Origin: CAZCBJ01 sp964496705
GTDB taxonomy: Bacteria > Chloroflexota > Anaerolineae > Anaerolineales > Anaerolineaceae
Direction: 5' to 3'
Assembly: GCA_964496705.1 (NCBI GenBank)
Contig: CAZCBJ010000006.1
Coordinates: forward strand, 1-47,044
DNA length: 47,044 nucleotides
A program made the translations under genes and the position numbers. The notes beneath the pieces are model-generated. The model made no database searches, was not told the DNA's origin, and worked only from the letters and a program-made list of their open reading frames with translations. This document shows positions 1 to 8,552 of the stretch, one piece after another; the first letter of the stretch is position 1; each line of letters begins with the position of its first letter.

Positions 1-301
1 GGCGGAACTGGATGCGTTCTTTTTCGCCCATTTTACCCAGTTCATTGCCGTCGATCCACACATGCCCCTGACTGGGCTTGAGCAATGCTGCCAGCATGGC
101 CAACAAGGTGGTCTTGCCAGATCCGCTCGGTCCGACCAGCCCCACGAATTCACCCGGCAAAATTTGCAGCGACACTCCATCCACTGCGCGGACTTCCATG
201 TCACCGCTGCGATATATTTTGCTGACCGTTTCGGTTCGAATTACGGGGGTCAGGGTTGGTTGGCTATTTATCGTCGATAAATTTAATGTCATGTCAGTCA
301 T
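1..301 (-). CDS. ABC transporter ATP-binding protein (partial, N-terminal 100 residues)
   Basis: This is the nucleotide-binding subunit of an ABC exporter of the MacB/LolD/DevA type, which would power the permease encoded just before it. The visible part contains the Walker A motif GPSGSGKT at about residues 59-66. It is preceded by the typical stretch on an interacting beta strand, with a valine-aspartate-glycine-valine run. The Walker B and signature motifs lie beyond the window edge. The start ATG at 301 is 7 bp after the permease stop, and a GAGGA ribosome site overlaps that stop, so the two genes are translationally close. A second in-frame ATG at 292 is possible. The substrate cannot be read from the sequence. 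Confidence 0.9.
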   Translation of the reverse strand, partial: MTDMTLNLSTINSQPTLTPVIRTETVSKIYRSGDMEVRAVDGVSLQILPGEFVGLVGPSGSGKTTLLAMLAALLKPSQGHVWIDGNELGKMGEKERIQFR

Positions 302-308
302 AGTATCC

Positions 309-1460
309 TCACGATTGCAGTCCGAGCGCCAGGAGAGGTTCGACGGTGATGGCGCGCAAAACAGAAACCAGCCCGCCGGCAGGGCCGATGGCGAGCAGCA
401 GACCCAGTGCGATCCCGACTGCTTCGCCAGTGAAGCGCACTGGCACAGTTCCCGGCAGCCCCATTGCCAAACCCCCTGTCACCAATCCGCCCAGGATCAC
501 CCCGAAGGTGGTGACGATTACGATCTGGGTGACCACTGCGGTGGCAACGATGAAGTTTGATGTGCCGATGGCTTTCAGCACACCAATTTGCGGAATTTTT
601 TGGAGCAATTGGATTTGGAAGAACCCTCCCACCACCAGCACGCCGATCAACAGGGTGAATACTTGTTGGGTGGTCAGCGTGGATTGCTGCGCGGAGTAGC
701 CTGGCAGTGATTCGATTGCAGTTTGAACATCGGTCACTTCCACTTCTGCCACCTGGGAGAGAATGTTTGCCCGCACAATATCCGGCGTTGTTTCGGGGGC
801 AATTTTCACTGCAACGATATTGGAGACGATCTCAACCAGTCCGGAGCTGGTGGCGCCTTGAGGGCGAATACGGTCCCAGGTTGAGTAGGGGATAAAAATC
901 GAGGGCGCGTACAGATATTGCTGTCCACTGGTCAGGCCTGCCACGCGCAGTCTATAAAACTGGTCGCGGGTGCCCTGGATGGTTTTAATGGTGATGGTAT
1001 CGCCCACCTGGATGCCTTCGCGTGAGGCCAGGTTGCCGTCAATCACCACCTCATTCCCCCCGCTGGTATTTAATGGGCTGCCCTCCAGCACCAGTGGATT
1101 GCCCGGTTTGTTCGGCTCAACACCCACCAGAGAGACATTGATGTTTTCCTGATCCGCGTTAACCAGCGAACCGTTACTGAAGCCGATTGCGCCAATATCC
1201 TGCACGCCTGGAACACGGCGAATATCATTCAATTTTGAACGCCCAATGCGGCTCGCGGCAATGGACGTGTCCACGTTTTTCTGAAATATGATCAGTTCCG
1301 CATCCAATTTGGATAGGTATTCCTTGTTGGCAAACGCCAGCCCTTCAGCCAACCCGGCGGTGAACAACACCAGAATGGTGATCAGGGCGATCACGAGGCT
1401 AAAGAGAAAAAACCGCCCCCGGTTGCGCCAAACTTCCTTGAAAGCCAGATAAAATCCCAT
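309..1460 (-). CDS. ABC transporter permease, FtsX/MacB-type
   Basis: This is the membrane subunit of an ABC exporter, about 383 residues. It has one N-terminal membrane helix (about residues 17-40), a large extracytoplasmic domain (about 41-255) and three C-terminal helices (about 260-375). That is the MacB_PCD plus FtsX layout shared by LolC, MacB and DevC. Such proteins usually move lipoproteins, lipids, peptides or drugs across or out of the membrane, and nothing here fixes the cargo. The ATG at 1460 is preferred because GGAG lies 7 bases before it. An upstream TTG at 1475 would include that ribosome site in the coding region. The partner ATPase follows 7 bp downstream. Confidence 0.85.
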   Translation of the reverse strand: MGFYLAFKEVWRNRGRFFLFSLVIALITILVLFTAGLAEGLAFANKEYLSKLDAELIIFQKNVDTSIAASRIGRSKLNDIRRVPGVQDIGAIGFSNGSLVNADQENINVSLVGVEPNKPGNPLVLEGSPLNTSGGNEVVIDGNLASREGIQVGDTITIKTIQGTRDQFYRLRVAGLTSGQQYLYAPSIFIPYSTWDRIRPQGATSSGLVEIVSNIVAVKIAPETTPDIVRANILSQVAEVEVTDVQTAIESLPGYSAQQSTLTTQQVFTLLIGVLVVGGFFQIQLLQKIPQIGVLKAIGTSNFIVATAVVTQIVIVTTFGVILGGLVTGGLAMGLPGTVPVRFTGEAVGIALGLLLAIGPAGGLVSVLRAITVEPLLALGLQS

Positions 1461-1580
1461 ACCTTCACTCCGCAAATTAGATGCAGGTAATTTATCATGC
1501 TGCCCGCGATTAAGCTATGCTGTTCACGCTGAAACCTTGTACAAAAGTTAAACAAAATTTCGCGGTGCATTTGTAAATAC

Positions 1581-1616
1581 AAAAAAACGCTGCCTGTAGG
1601 TCATCCAGGCAGCGTT
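1581..1616 (-). terminator. Rho-independent terminator after nrdJ
   Basis: Read on the minus strand, an 11-bp perfect stem (AACGCTGCCTG paired with CAGGCAGCGTT) encloses a 9-base loop and is followed by seven T residues. It lies about 20 bp past the nrdJ stop, so it ends the nrdR-nrdJ message and separates it from the ABC transporter genes. The remaining spacer up to 1475 is AT-rich and shows no convincing promoter. Confidence 0.9.
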
Positions 1617-1637
1617 GGTAGGTTAAAGACTAGCTGC

Positions 1638-4250
1638 TTAACACTCGCTGAAACCGCAGGCGTAGCATTTGCGGCAGCCTTCTTCGTTGACCACGGCTGC
1701 CTGACCGCATTCGGGACACAGGTCACCGATTTTTAGCAGTGGGTGCTCTCCTTGAATGTTAATGAGCGGGCGGGTTTCTTCCATCACCGCTGGGTGGGTT
1801 TTGCCATTATGCGGACCTTCTTCAGTGTTGGCGCGTGCCTCACGGAATAGCAGGTATTCCTCGATCACCTGTGCCACGCCGTCTGGCAGCGAACGCACCC
1901 GTTTGGGGCCAAAGCCTAGTGAACGCCCTCCGCCAATGCCAGTCAACTGGCGAATCACCTCCTGCAGCCGCTTGGCTGGTTCCACCGGTGACGCAATGCG
2001 CAGAATGTAGGAAATCAGGCGGCCGATGGCTTCTGAAACCGCTGCCGTGTCTGAGCCGGCTTTGGCGGCGGTGATGAACACCTCAAAGGGCTGGTCGCCA
2101 CCATTTTCGTTGATCGTGACAAACGCCTTTCCCAAGGGTGTTTCTATCGAGTAAGTGTACCCAAACAGGAAGCGCGGGCGCGGTTTCTTGGCATCGACCC
2201 AAAAGGAGGCTTGCTCGACATTTTCTTCATATTCGATTTCACCTGTGGCGGGTTCAACCTGGATGGTTTCCTTCTTGACGGCAGTTGAACGCGTTTCCAG
2301 AACCACCTTGTCACGCGACCCAGTCACGTAGACCGTGATCCCCTTGCAGCCCAAACGCCAGGCGAGCAAATAGGCCACCGCCACGTCCTCTTCGCTGGCT
2401 CCGGGTGGGAAATTGATCGTTTTGGACATGCTGTTGTCCACAAAAGCCTGCATGGCGGCTTGCATGCGGACATGCTCTTCGGCGGTGATGTCCTGTGAGA
2501 CGACAAACACCTCGCGCAACTCCTCGGGCAACTGACTCACATTCTTGCAGGTGCCTTCGTCCAGGACTTGCTGCACGATGGATTGGCGGGTTTTCTCTTC
2601 CAGGCCGGAACGCAGCAAGGCTTCCTCAAAAGTCGGGCTGGCATAGGTCAACTGCAGATCCCTGCCGTTATCGTTGACATGCCGCACGTATGCCAGAGCA
2701 AACACCGGTTCGCAGCCGTACCCTTCGCAGCCAGCCACGGTGGCGATGGTGCCGGTGGGAGCGATGGTGGTCTGAGCGGCGTTGCGAATGCCGTGCTTGA
2801 GGATGCCCTGGGTGGCTTTGGCCCAATCCACAAGCGGCCGATTCCAATCATGCTGATAGGGTTCCAGCGGCATGGGCGGCTGCCAGGTGAAATTTTCGGG
2901 ATCATAAATACTGCCCTGGATGGCCGGGAATGCGCCGCGCTGCCTGGCCAGTTCGATGCTGGTGACTACCGCATGATAGCGGACAAATTCCATCACCTGG
3001 GCAGCGAATTCCTGCCCATCAGCGGAACCATAGCCGATGCCGACATGGTACATCAAATCGGCCAGACCCATGATGCCCAGCCCAATGCGGCGGGCGCGCA
3101 GCGCAGCTTCTTTCAAGGCCGGCACGGCCGGGACGTAATGGTTGGCATCCACCACATCATCCAGGAAACGGGTGGCCAGCACCACATGCTTGCGCAGTTT
3201 TTCCCAATCCACTGCGCCGTCTGCGCCGCATACCTGGGCCAGGTTGATGGAACCCAGGCAGCAATTCTCATAAGCGCCCAGCCATTGTTCACCACACGGG
3301 TTGGTGGCCTCCAATTGGTAGAGATGAGGCACCGGGTTCTGGCGGTTGGCGGCGTCGAGGAACAGCATGCCCGGCTCGCCGTTGTGGTGCGCATGGTGGA
3401 CAATCTTTGAAAACAACTCGCGCGCTTTGACCCGCCTGAACACTTTCAGCGGGATTCCTGCCGCACGAGCCTGTTCGATCGTGCCGTCAAAGCCGCGGTA
3501 GAGGGGCGAGGATATATCCGGGAAAACCAGTTCCCAATCTTCGTCTTTCTCCACTGCCTGCATGAAGGCATCGGTGATGCCGACCGAGATATTAAAATTG
3601 GTGATCGAATTTTCATCGGTCTTGCAGGTGATGAATTCTTCGATATCCGGGTGATCCACGCGCAGCACGGCCATGTTGGCGCCGCGGCGCGATCCGCCCT
3701 GGGCCACCTCACCGAAGGCATGGTCGTACACGCGCAGGAAGCCGACCGGACCGGTGGCCTGCCCTGCAGACGACTTGACCAATGAGCCTTTGGGGCGCAA
3801 GCGCGAGAATGAAAAACCATTCCCGCCGCCGGTTTGCTGGATCAGGGCGGCATCCCGCAGAGTCTGGAAAATGCCAGTCGGTTTGCGACCCATATCGTCT
3901 GATATGGGTAGAACAAAGCAGGCGGCAAGCTGACCGAGGGGTGTTCCTGCACCGGTGAAAGTGGGCGAATTGGGAAAAAAACTTTTAGAGGTCAACAGAT
4001 GATAATATTGCCGTGCGAGGGCGATGACATCCTCGCCCCAGGCTTCTTCGACCAGGGCGACATGATAGGCTACCCGCCAAAACATCTCTTCGATGCTTTC
4101 AGCCGGGTTGCCGTCATCACCGCGGCGGACATAGCGCTTGATCAGCACCTGGCGGCCGTTTTCGCTTAGCTCAACCCTGGGTAGATCGGCTGGAATGGGG
4201 GGTGTAGAAGTGGAGCCTGCGTAGGCTTCACGGTGAGTTGGCTGTGCCAT
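1638..4250 (-). CDS. nrdJ: Adenosylcobalamin-dependent (class II) ribonucleoside-diphosphate reductase
   Basis: This enzyme reduces ribonucleotides to deoxyribonucleotides in the cytoplasm with a cobalamin-derived thiyl radical, and needs no oxygen. It has 870 residues. The active-site motif NPCGE is at about 317-321 (Asn317, radical Cys319, Glu321). The reducible cysteine pair is probably Cys111 (context LAACFV) and Cys330 (ENCCLGSINL). APTGTIATVAGCEGYGCEP is a class II signature. A TSCPD-like domain occupies about residues 700-810. The last 25 residues hold five cysteines arranged like a zinc ribbon followed by a terminal Cys (CPECG, CRKCYACG, SEC), as expected for the swinging reductant tail. 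The start has AGGAG in front and lies 9 bp after nrdR, so the two genes form an operon. Confidence 0.96.
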   Translation of the reverse strand: MAQPTHREAYAGSTSTPPIPADLPRVELSENGRQVLIKRYVRRGDDGNPAESIEEMFWRVAYHVALVEEAWGEDVIALARQYYHLLTSKSFFPNSPTFTGAGTPLGQLAACFVLPISDDMGRKPTGIFQTLRDAALIQQTGGGNGFSFSRLRPKGSLVKSSAGQATGPVGFLRVYDHAFGEVAQGGSRRGANMAVLRVDHPDIEEFITCKTDENSITNFNISVGITDAFMQAVEKDEDWELVFPDISSPLYRGFDGTIEQARAAGIPLKVFRRVKARELFSKIVHHAHHNGEPGMLFLDAANRQNPVPHLYQLEATNPCGEQWLGAYENCCLGSINLAQVCGADGAVDWEKLRKHVVLATRFLDDVVDANHYVPAVPALKEAALRARRIGLGIMGLADLMYHVGIGYGSADGQEFAAQVMEFVRYHAVVTSIELARQRGAFPAIQGSIYDPENFTWQPPMPLEPYQHDWNRPLVDWAKATQGILKHGIRNAAQTTIAPTGTIATVAGCEGYGCEPVFALAYVRHVNDNGRDLQLTYASPTFEEALLRSGLEEKTRQSIVQQVLDEGTCKNVSQLPEELREVFVVSQDITAEEHVRMQAAMQAFVDNSMSKTINFPPGASEEDVAVAYLLAWRLGCKGITVYVTGSRDKVVLETRSTAVKKETIQVEPATGEIEYEENVEQASFWVDAKKPRPRFLFGYTYSIETPLGKAFVTINENGGDQPFEVFITAAKAGSDTAAVSEAIGRLISYILRIASPVEPAKRLQEVIRQLTGIGGGRSLGFGPKRVRSLPDGVAQVIEEYLLFREARANTEEGPHNGKTHPAVMEETRPLINIQGEHPLLKIGDLCPECGQAAVVNEEGCRKCYACGFSEC

Positions 4251-4259
4251 ATAACACTC

Positions 4260-4709
4260 CTATCCTTCAAGTAATCGGTCGATCTCGCTTCGTATAGCCT
4301 TCAAATCATCCAGGTGCAGGTAAACGATGGCGTAGCGGATATAGGCGATTTGATCCAATTCTTTTAGACCGGCGATGACCATATCCCCCACGACTCGCGA
4401 TGAAACCTCAGCCCGGCCCATTTTTTGCAGGGCAACTTCAATTTCGCTGACCAATCGGTCTATTTCGGCTGCCGAAACAGGGCGTTTGGCGCAGCAAATA
4501 CGGATTCCGCGTTCCAATTTGTCACGATCGAATTCTTCGCGCGCGCCGTCCCGTTTGATCAGCAGAGGCGTGGCTAATATCGGTCGCTCATAAGTCGAAA
4601 AGCGCTGCCGGCAGCGTTCACATTCCCGCCGCCGCCGTACCCCGCCGCGCGTGTCGTGGGTTGTGTCGAGAACTTTGGACTCGTTGTGCTGGCAATATGG
4701 ACAACGCAT
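4260..4709 (-). CDS. nrdR: Transcriptional repressor NrdR
   Basis: NrdR represses ribonucleotide reductase genes and senses ATP/dATP through an ATP cone. The 149-residue product has a zinc ribbon (MRCPYC at the start and CERC near residue 35) followed by an ATP-cone domain (about 45-135), the standard length and layout. The ATG at 4709 is chosen because it gives the canonical MRCPYC terminus and has GGAGG 5 bases before it. An in-frame GTG 12 bases further up merely overlaps the ribosome site. The gene sits directly upstream of its expected target nrdJ, and a 20-bp palindrome lies in its leader. Confidence 0.96.
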   Translation of the reverse strand: MRCPYCQHNESKVLDTTHDTRGGVRRRRECERCRQRFSTYERPILATPLLIKRDGAREEFDRDKLERGIRICCAKRPVSAAEIDRLVSEIEVALQKMGRAEVSSRVVGDMVIAGLKELDQIAYIRYAIVYLHLDDLKAIRSEIDRLLEG

Positions 4710-4775
4710 GGGTTCCTCCACCCAAAGTTGAGGCGTAATGATCAGGGGCGGGATGAATTTGCCTCAAGAAAAGCC

Positions 4776-4795
4776 TACCCCCATATATGGGGGTA
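4776..4795. promoter_or_regulatory. Perfect 20-bp palindrome, candidate NrdR box
   Basis: TACCCCCATATATGGGGGTA reads the same on both strands without a mismatch. It keeps the most conserved positions of the known NrdR box (C-N-A-T-A-T-A-T-N-G core) but has GC-rich outer arms. It is about 66 bp upstream of the nrdR start and about 40 bp downstream of the -10 element at 4833-4838, suited to repression by roadblock. An imperfect repeat CTATA-N4-TATAG at 4799-4812 is centred 20 bp away, two helical turns, and may be a weak second site. The assignment to NrdR is inference from position. Confidence 0.6.
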
Positions 4796-4832
4796 TTTCT
4801 ATAACTGTATAGTACATTTGCTGTTGGGAAAA

Positions 4833-4861
4833 ATTTTAGCACAAACATTCGAGCGAATCAA
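4833..4861 (-). promoter_or_regulatory. Promoter of nrdR-nrdJ
   Basis: On the minus strand a -35 element TTGATT (4856-4861) and a -10 element TAAAAT (4833-4838) are separated by 17 bp. TGC directly before the -10 adds an extended -10 feature. Transcription would start near 4826, leaving a leader of about 117 bases that contains the palindromes. Confidence 0.65.
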
Positions 4862-5044
4862 GCCAAAACAAGCCATCAAACCTTAAAACTTGGGTGGTGC
4901 AGGAGATTTTAAGCTATTTAATCTTTTATAAGGTCCGCAGACCAAACGGCTTTTCATTAACCGATTAATCTTCTCTACCCCCTCCCCATTTTATGGGGGG
5001 AGGGGGTTCGAGAGAGGGGGGAGGAGCCACCTGGTATGTTGTTT
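4862..5044. other. Rest of the nrdR-ftsZ spacer
   Basis: The 335-bp gap between ftsZ and nrdR has no credible gene. Its nrdR-proximal half holds the promoter and palindromes described separately. The ftsZ-proximal half holds the GC-rich hairpin at 4978-5006 and a second G-rich run at 5016-5024. The stretch 4862-4970 is AT-rich and shows nothing recognisable. Confidence 0.6.
4978..5006 (-). terminator. GC-rich hairpin after ftsZ, possible end of the dcw message
   Basis: CCCCCTCCCC pairs perfectly with GGGGAGGGGG over 10 bp around a 9-base loop. It lies 39 bp past the ftsZ stop. No T run follows on the minus strand, so it is not a classic intrinsic terminator. It could act as a pause, a 3' end stabiliser, or a dispersed repeat of the kind common in this phylum. 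Confidence 0.4.
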
Positions 5045-6205
5045 CTACTGTCGGCGCTGACCGCGCAGGAAAGGCGGCAAATCCAGATTATCGGTGTCAA
5101 CGCTGATCGGCTCGAATACCTGCTGCACTGGGGCAGGACGTTGTTGTTCCGGCTTCTCAGTCGTTAAAGGGCGCTGGGTTTGGCCTTCTCCCATGCGTGG
5201 ACGGCGCTCTGCAATCGGAGGGTTGGTCAGCCGCAGTGCGGGGCTGGGTCGGTCAAAACCGGTGGCGATGACGGTGACGCGGATTTCATCCCCCATATTG
5301 GCATCCAATACAGCGCCAAAGATCAGGTTGACGTCTGGATGCGCGGTTTCCTTGATGATGGCGGCAGCCTGATTGACCTCGAAGAGGGTCAGACCCGGAG
5401 CGCCGGTGACATTAAACAGGATGCCGTGAGCGCCATCGATGGTGATGTCGAGCAGTTGGCTGGAGATGGCCTGTTCGGCGGCAATCCGGGCGCGATCTTC
5501 GCCGGAAGCGCGACCGACCGCCATCAGGGCGGCGCCGCCCTCGGCCATGATCGTGCGTACATCAGCGAAGTCGAGGTTGATCAAGCCCGGGACGGTGATC
5601 AATTCCGAGATGCCCTGGATGCCCTGGCGCAGTACATCGTCAGCCACGCGGAATGCCTCGGTGAGGCTGGCGCGCTTGTCAACAATCTGCAGCAGGCGGT
5701 CATTGGGGATGACGATCAATGTGTCGGCATGCTCTTTCAGCTTGGAGATGCCGTCCTCTGCGCTGGTGGCGCGCCGAGTACCCTCAAAAGTGAACGGTCG
5801 AGTGACCACACCGATGGTCAGGGCGCCAACTTCTTTGGCGATCTGAGCCACGATGGGTGCAGCGCCGGTGCCGGTGCCGCCGCCCATGCCGGCAGTGACG
5901 AATACCATATCGCTGCCTTTGAGGACTTCATACAGCTCCTCTGCTGATTCCTCAGCGGCTTTACGACCGGTCTCGGGGTTGCCGCCAGCGCCCAGTCCGC
6001 GGGTTGATTTGTCACCGATACGCACACGGGTGGGTGACTTGGACAGCAGCAGTGCTTGTCCGTCGGTGTTGACGGAGATGAATTCAATGCCTTGCAAGCC
6101 TTCGTCAATCATGCGGTTGACGGCATTGCATCCTCCTCCGCCCACACCTACAACTTTTATGCGAGCGAATGATTCTTGTTGCTGGGGTGATAAATTGTGA
6201 TCCAT
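5045..6205 (-). CDS. ftsZ: Cell division protein FtsZ
   Basis: FtsZ is the tubulin-like GTPase that forms the division ring and recruits the divisome. In this 386-residue protein the GTP-binding signature GGGTGTG is at 108-114. The T7 loop that completes the neighbour's GTPase site reads NLDFADVR. After a variable linker the conserved C-terminal peptide LDLPPFLRG appears, the docking site for FtsA, whose gene lies directly upstream. The start ATG at 6205 has GGAGG 5 bases before it. A GTG 12 bases earlier is in frame but overlaps this ribosome site. It is the last gene of the dcw cluster. Confidence 0.98.
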   Translation of the reverse strand: MDHNLSPQQQESFARIKVVGVGGGGCNAVNRMIDEGLQGIEFISVNTDGQALLLSKSPTRVRIGDKSTRGLGAGGNPETGRKAAEESAEELYEVLKGSDMVFVTAGMGGGTGTGAAPIVAQIAKEVGALTIGVVTRPFTFEGTRRATSAEDGISKLKEHADTLIVIPNDRLLQIVDKRASLTEAFRVADDVLRQGIQGISELITVPGLINLDFADVRTIMAEGGAALMAVGRASGEDRARIAAEQAISSQLLDITIDGAHGILFNVTGAPGLTLFEVNQAAAIIKETAHPDVNLIFGAVLDANMGDEIRVTVIATGFDRPSPALRLTNPPIAERRPRMGEGQTQRPLTTEKPEQQRPAPVQQVFEPISVDTDNLDLPPFLRGQRRQ

Positions 6206-6252
6206 GGTCTCCTCCACAAAATTTGATCATACATATTGCTGAGTACGATGAA

Positions 6253-6271
6253 CTTTCAAGCAGCTTGAAAG
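6253..6271. other. Inverted repeat between ftsA and ftsZ
   Basis: CTTTCAAG and CTTGAAAG form perfect 8-bp arms around a 3-base spacer in the 71-bp ftsA-ftsZ gap. No T run follows in the direction of transcription. It could be an RNA hairpin for processing or pausing between the two genes, or a protein site. Its position 5' of ftsZ suggests it may adjust ftsZ output relative to ftsA. Confidence 0.5.
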
Positions 6272-6276
6272 GCAGC

Positions 6277-7509
6277 TCACGGTAACAAACGTCGGATCCA
6301 ATCCCATAATTTTCCCAATTTCGGTTGACCTCCTTGATTCAGAGTGGGTCGGATGGCTGGGATTTCGGCTTCGTTCATCATTAATGCCCAGTACAATAAT
6401 CCGACGCTGGTGGAAAAGGCGGGAGAGTTGAGCTGGTCGGTGAGTCCGACCAAATTCTCCGGTTTGGCGATACGCACCGGCAAGCCGAGAACCCGGCTTG
6501 CGAGTTGACGAATTTTCGGCAGGCTGCTGGTGCCGCCGGTCAGCACCATACCCGCTGGCAGCAAGCCGTCATAACCTGATCGTTTGATCTCCTGCAGTAG
6601 GAGCATGAAGATTTCTTCGACGCGCGCCTCGACGATCTGGGCCAGTTCTCTGCGGCTGATTTGCTGGGAGGCTTCGTCGCCAAAACCGCGCACGCTGAAA
6701 AACTCGTCGCCGCCCACCTCGCTGGCCACAGCGCAGCCGAACTGTTTCTTGACCTCTTCAGCCTGCGAAGGGGGCAGACGCAGCAGCGTGGCGATGTCGT
6801 TGGTGATGTGGTTGCCGCCCACCGCCAGCACCATGGTATGCCATACGTTTTCATCGATATAGATGGCCATGTCGGTGGTGCCGCCGCCAATGTCACACAC
6901 TACCGCGCCCATCTGCCGTTCGGTGTCCGAGAGGACGACTTCGCCAGACGCAAGCGGATTAAGCACGAACTGGGTCACCTCAACGCCGCAGGATTGCACA
7001 CATTGGCGTATGTTTTCAACCGTCGCAGCCGCGGCGGTGATAATATGCGCTTCCACCTCCAGCCGGTAACCATGCATCCCCAATGGAGAGCGGATACCGT
7101 CCTGACCGTCCAGCACGAAACCGCGTTGAATGACGTGGATGATCTCGCGGTTGTGCGGGATGGCTACGGCTTGAGCGGCGTCCAGCGCGCGCGCCACGTC
7201 GTCCTGGTCAATCACCCGACCGGATATCCCCACCACTCCCCGGCTGTTCACGGAGGAAACATGCGAACCTGCCAGGCTGACCAATGCTGCGGTAACCTCC
7301 AGCCCGGATGAACGCTGCGCTTTTTCCAGCGAGCGCGCAATGGATTGGGTCGCTGCGGCAAGGTCCACAATGGTGCCTTTGCGGATGCCTTGCGAGGGTT
7401 CAATCCCCACGCCGAGGATGCGCAGATTTCTTTCGCTTTCCACGCGGGCAACCAGGGTGCAAACCTTGGTGGTTCCGATGTCAATTCCGACGACAATTGG
7501 TTCATCCAT
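6277..7509 (-). CDS. ftsA: Cell division protein FtsA
   Basis: FtsA is the actin-like ATPase that anchors FtsZ filaments to the membrane and connects them to later division proteins. The 410-residue protein has the phosphate-1 motif VGIDIGTTKV near the start and the phosphate-2 motif CDIGGGTTDMAIY near residue 204. The adenosine motif LTGGTSSLP is near residue 335. The last residues (KLWDWIRRLLP) form the amphipathic membrane-binding helix. ATG 7509 is preferred, with GGAG 11 bases upstream. A GTG at 7521 overlaps the ftsQ stop as GTGA and cannot be excluded. It lies between ftsQ and ftsZ in the usual order. Confidence 0.97.
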   Translation of the reverse strand: MDEPIVVGIDIGTTKVCTLVARVESERNLRILGVGIEPSQGIRKGTIVDLAAATQSIARSLEKAQRSSGLEVTAALVSLAGSHVSSVNSRGVVGISGRVIDQDDVARALDAAQAVAIPHNREIIHVIQRGFVLDGQDGIRSPLGMHGYRLEVEAHIITAAAATVENIRQCVQSCGVEVTQFVLNPLASGEVVLSDTERQMGAVVCDIGGGTTDMAIYIDENVWHTMVLAVGGNHITNDIATLLRLPPSQAEEVKKQFGCAVASEVGGDEFFSVRGFGDEASQQISRRELAQIVEARVEEIFMLLLQEIKRSGYDGLLPAGMVLTGGTSSLPKIRQLASRVLGLPVRIAKPENLVGLTDQLNSPAFSTSVGLLYWALMMNEAEIPAIRPTLNQGGQPKLGKLWDWIRRLLP

Positions 7510-7517
7510 GAGTCTTA

Positions 7518-8552
7518 TCACTCCGTGCGATAATATGGCGAGTCAGGATTTTGTACGCTGACGTAAGCCGGTTTGATCCCCTGATCGTCCAACCGTTTGA
7601 CCAGGGCCTGATACACGTTCATTTTGGCTTCCATGTTCTCAAGATCCAACCCGACATAGACTTCCCATTTACCATCCTGCCAACCGAGTCCTTCACTCCA
7701 TGAATAAGCAAGTTTCGTTCCATCCGGCAGCATGGTGCTCAATTTAGCGGCTGTTTCCAGAACAATTGGTTCAACGCGCAGATTGCGTAAACTCCCTGGT
7801 CCAACCACCACTCCTTCACTCTTCACCGCCTCAGGTCTGGCGGACTTATTTCCGGCTGACTCTTTTTTCAATTGGTAGGTCGGAGGCAAACCCTCTGACA
7901 CAATATGCAAAAGACCATCTGCCTCACCGCGCGGAGGGAACATAGCTCCCTGGGAGTCAAACCACAACACCTTTTCATCTTCATATTCCCAGGCGATGAC
8001 CGGTACCCTTTCGACCACCTGCAGGATCACCTGATTGGGAGGCAGGATGGTCACCTGTACACTTTCAAATTCCACAAAAGAATCGATCAATTGCTGGCGA
8101 GCCAACTGCGGATCAATGGTGAAGGAGGTCTTCCCGACCAAATCCACCACAGCGCTGATATCACTGATGGTCACCCGCTGGTTGCCCTGGATGTTCAGTT
8201 CACTCACCTGCAAACGCGGCGTGTTGGATAGAAAGATGATCATGTATCCCAGGAATAAAGCCAAAATACCGGAGAACAACCGCCAACCCGGGCGTACGAC
8301 CGGGATGTTGCGCAGCAGTAATTCTGTGCCATTATTGTATGGGACAGATACCCGCCGGCGCAGGGGGGTGGTGGTGCGGTTGAGGATCGGGCGTCCCATG
8401 ACAGCATCCCGCGAGAGAACGGTGGTGGCCTGGTAGCTGCGCGTCTGTCGTGCGCTGGAAGCTGCCCGCACGACCCGCTGCTGTGAGCGCTGGGTTCGCT
8501 TCTGACGCAGTTGTTCAGCGCGGGAAGCCGAAGATTGCTTGGTCGTTTTCAT
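7518..8552 (-). CDS. ftsQ: Cell division protein FtsQ/DivIB
   Basis: FtsQ is a bitopic membrane protein that bridges early and late divisome parts, binding FtsL and FtsB-like partners outside the membrane. The 344-residue protein has a long basic cytoplasmic tail (1-90) rich in Arg and Gln, one membrane helix (about 91-109) and a POTRA domain (about 112-182, starting LQVSELNIQGN). The FtsQ/DivIB beta domain follows. The gene overlaps the ddl stop by 4 bp (ATGA) and has GGAGG ahead of its start, which indicates coupled translation. The N-terminal tail is longer than in enterobacteria, as is common in DivIB proteins. Confidence 0.93.
   Translation of the reverse strand: MKTTKQSSASRAEQLRQKRTQRSQQRVVRAASSARQTRSYQATTVLSRDAVMGRPILNRTTTPLRRRVSVPYNNGTELLLRNIPVVRPGWRLFSGILALFLGYMIIFLSNTPRLQVSELNIQGNQRVTISDISAVVDLVGKTSFTIDPQLARQQLIDSFVEFESVQVTILPPNQVILQVVERVPVIAWEYEDEKVLWFDSQGAMFPPRGEADGLLHIVSEGLPPTYQLKKESAGNKSARPEAVKSEGVVVGPGSLRNLRVEPIVLETAAKLSTMLPDGTKLAYSWSEGLGWQDGKWEVYVGLDLENMEAKMNVYQALVKRLDDQGIKPAYVSVQNPDSPYYRTE

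Noticed and set aside
2568..3410. A 280-codon open frame on the strand opposite nrdJ
   Set aside because: It lies wholly antisense to a well-conserved enzyme, has no ribosome site and no recognisable domain. It is a by-product of codon bias.
4799..4812. CTATA-N4-TATAG as a second consensus NrdR box
   Set aside because: The C to G spacing does not match the box and only half of the core fits, so it is kept only as a possible weak site.
4995..5026. Four-tract G-quadruplex on the plus strand
   Set aside because: Only three tracts of three or more G are present with loops short enough. The fourth has two G, and one loop is 9 bases.
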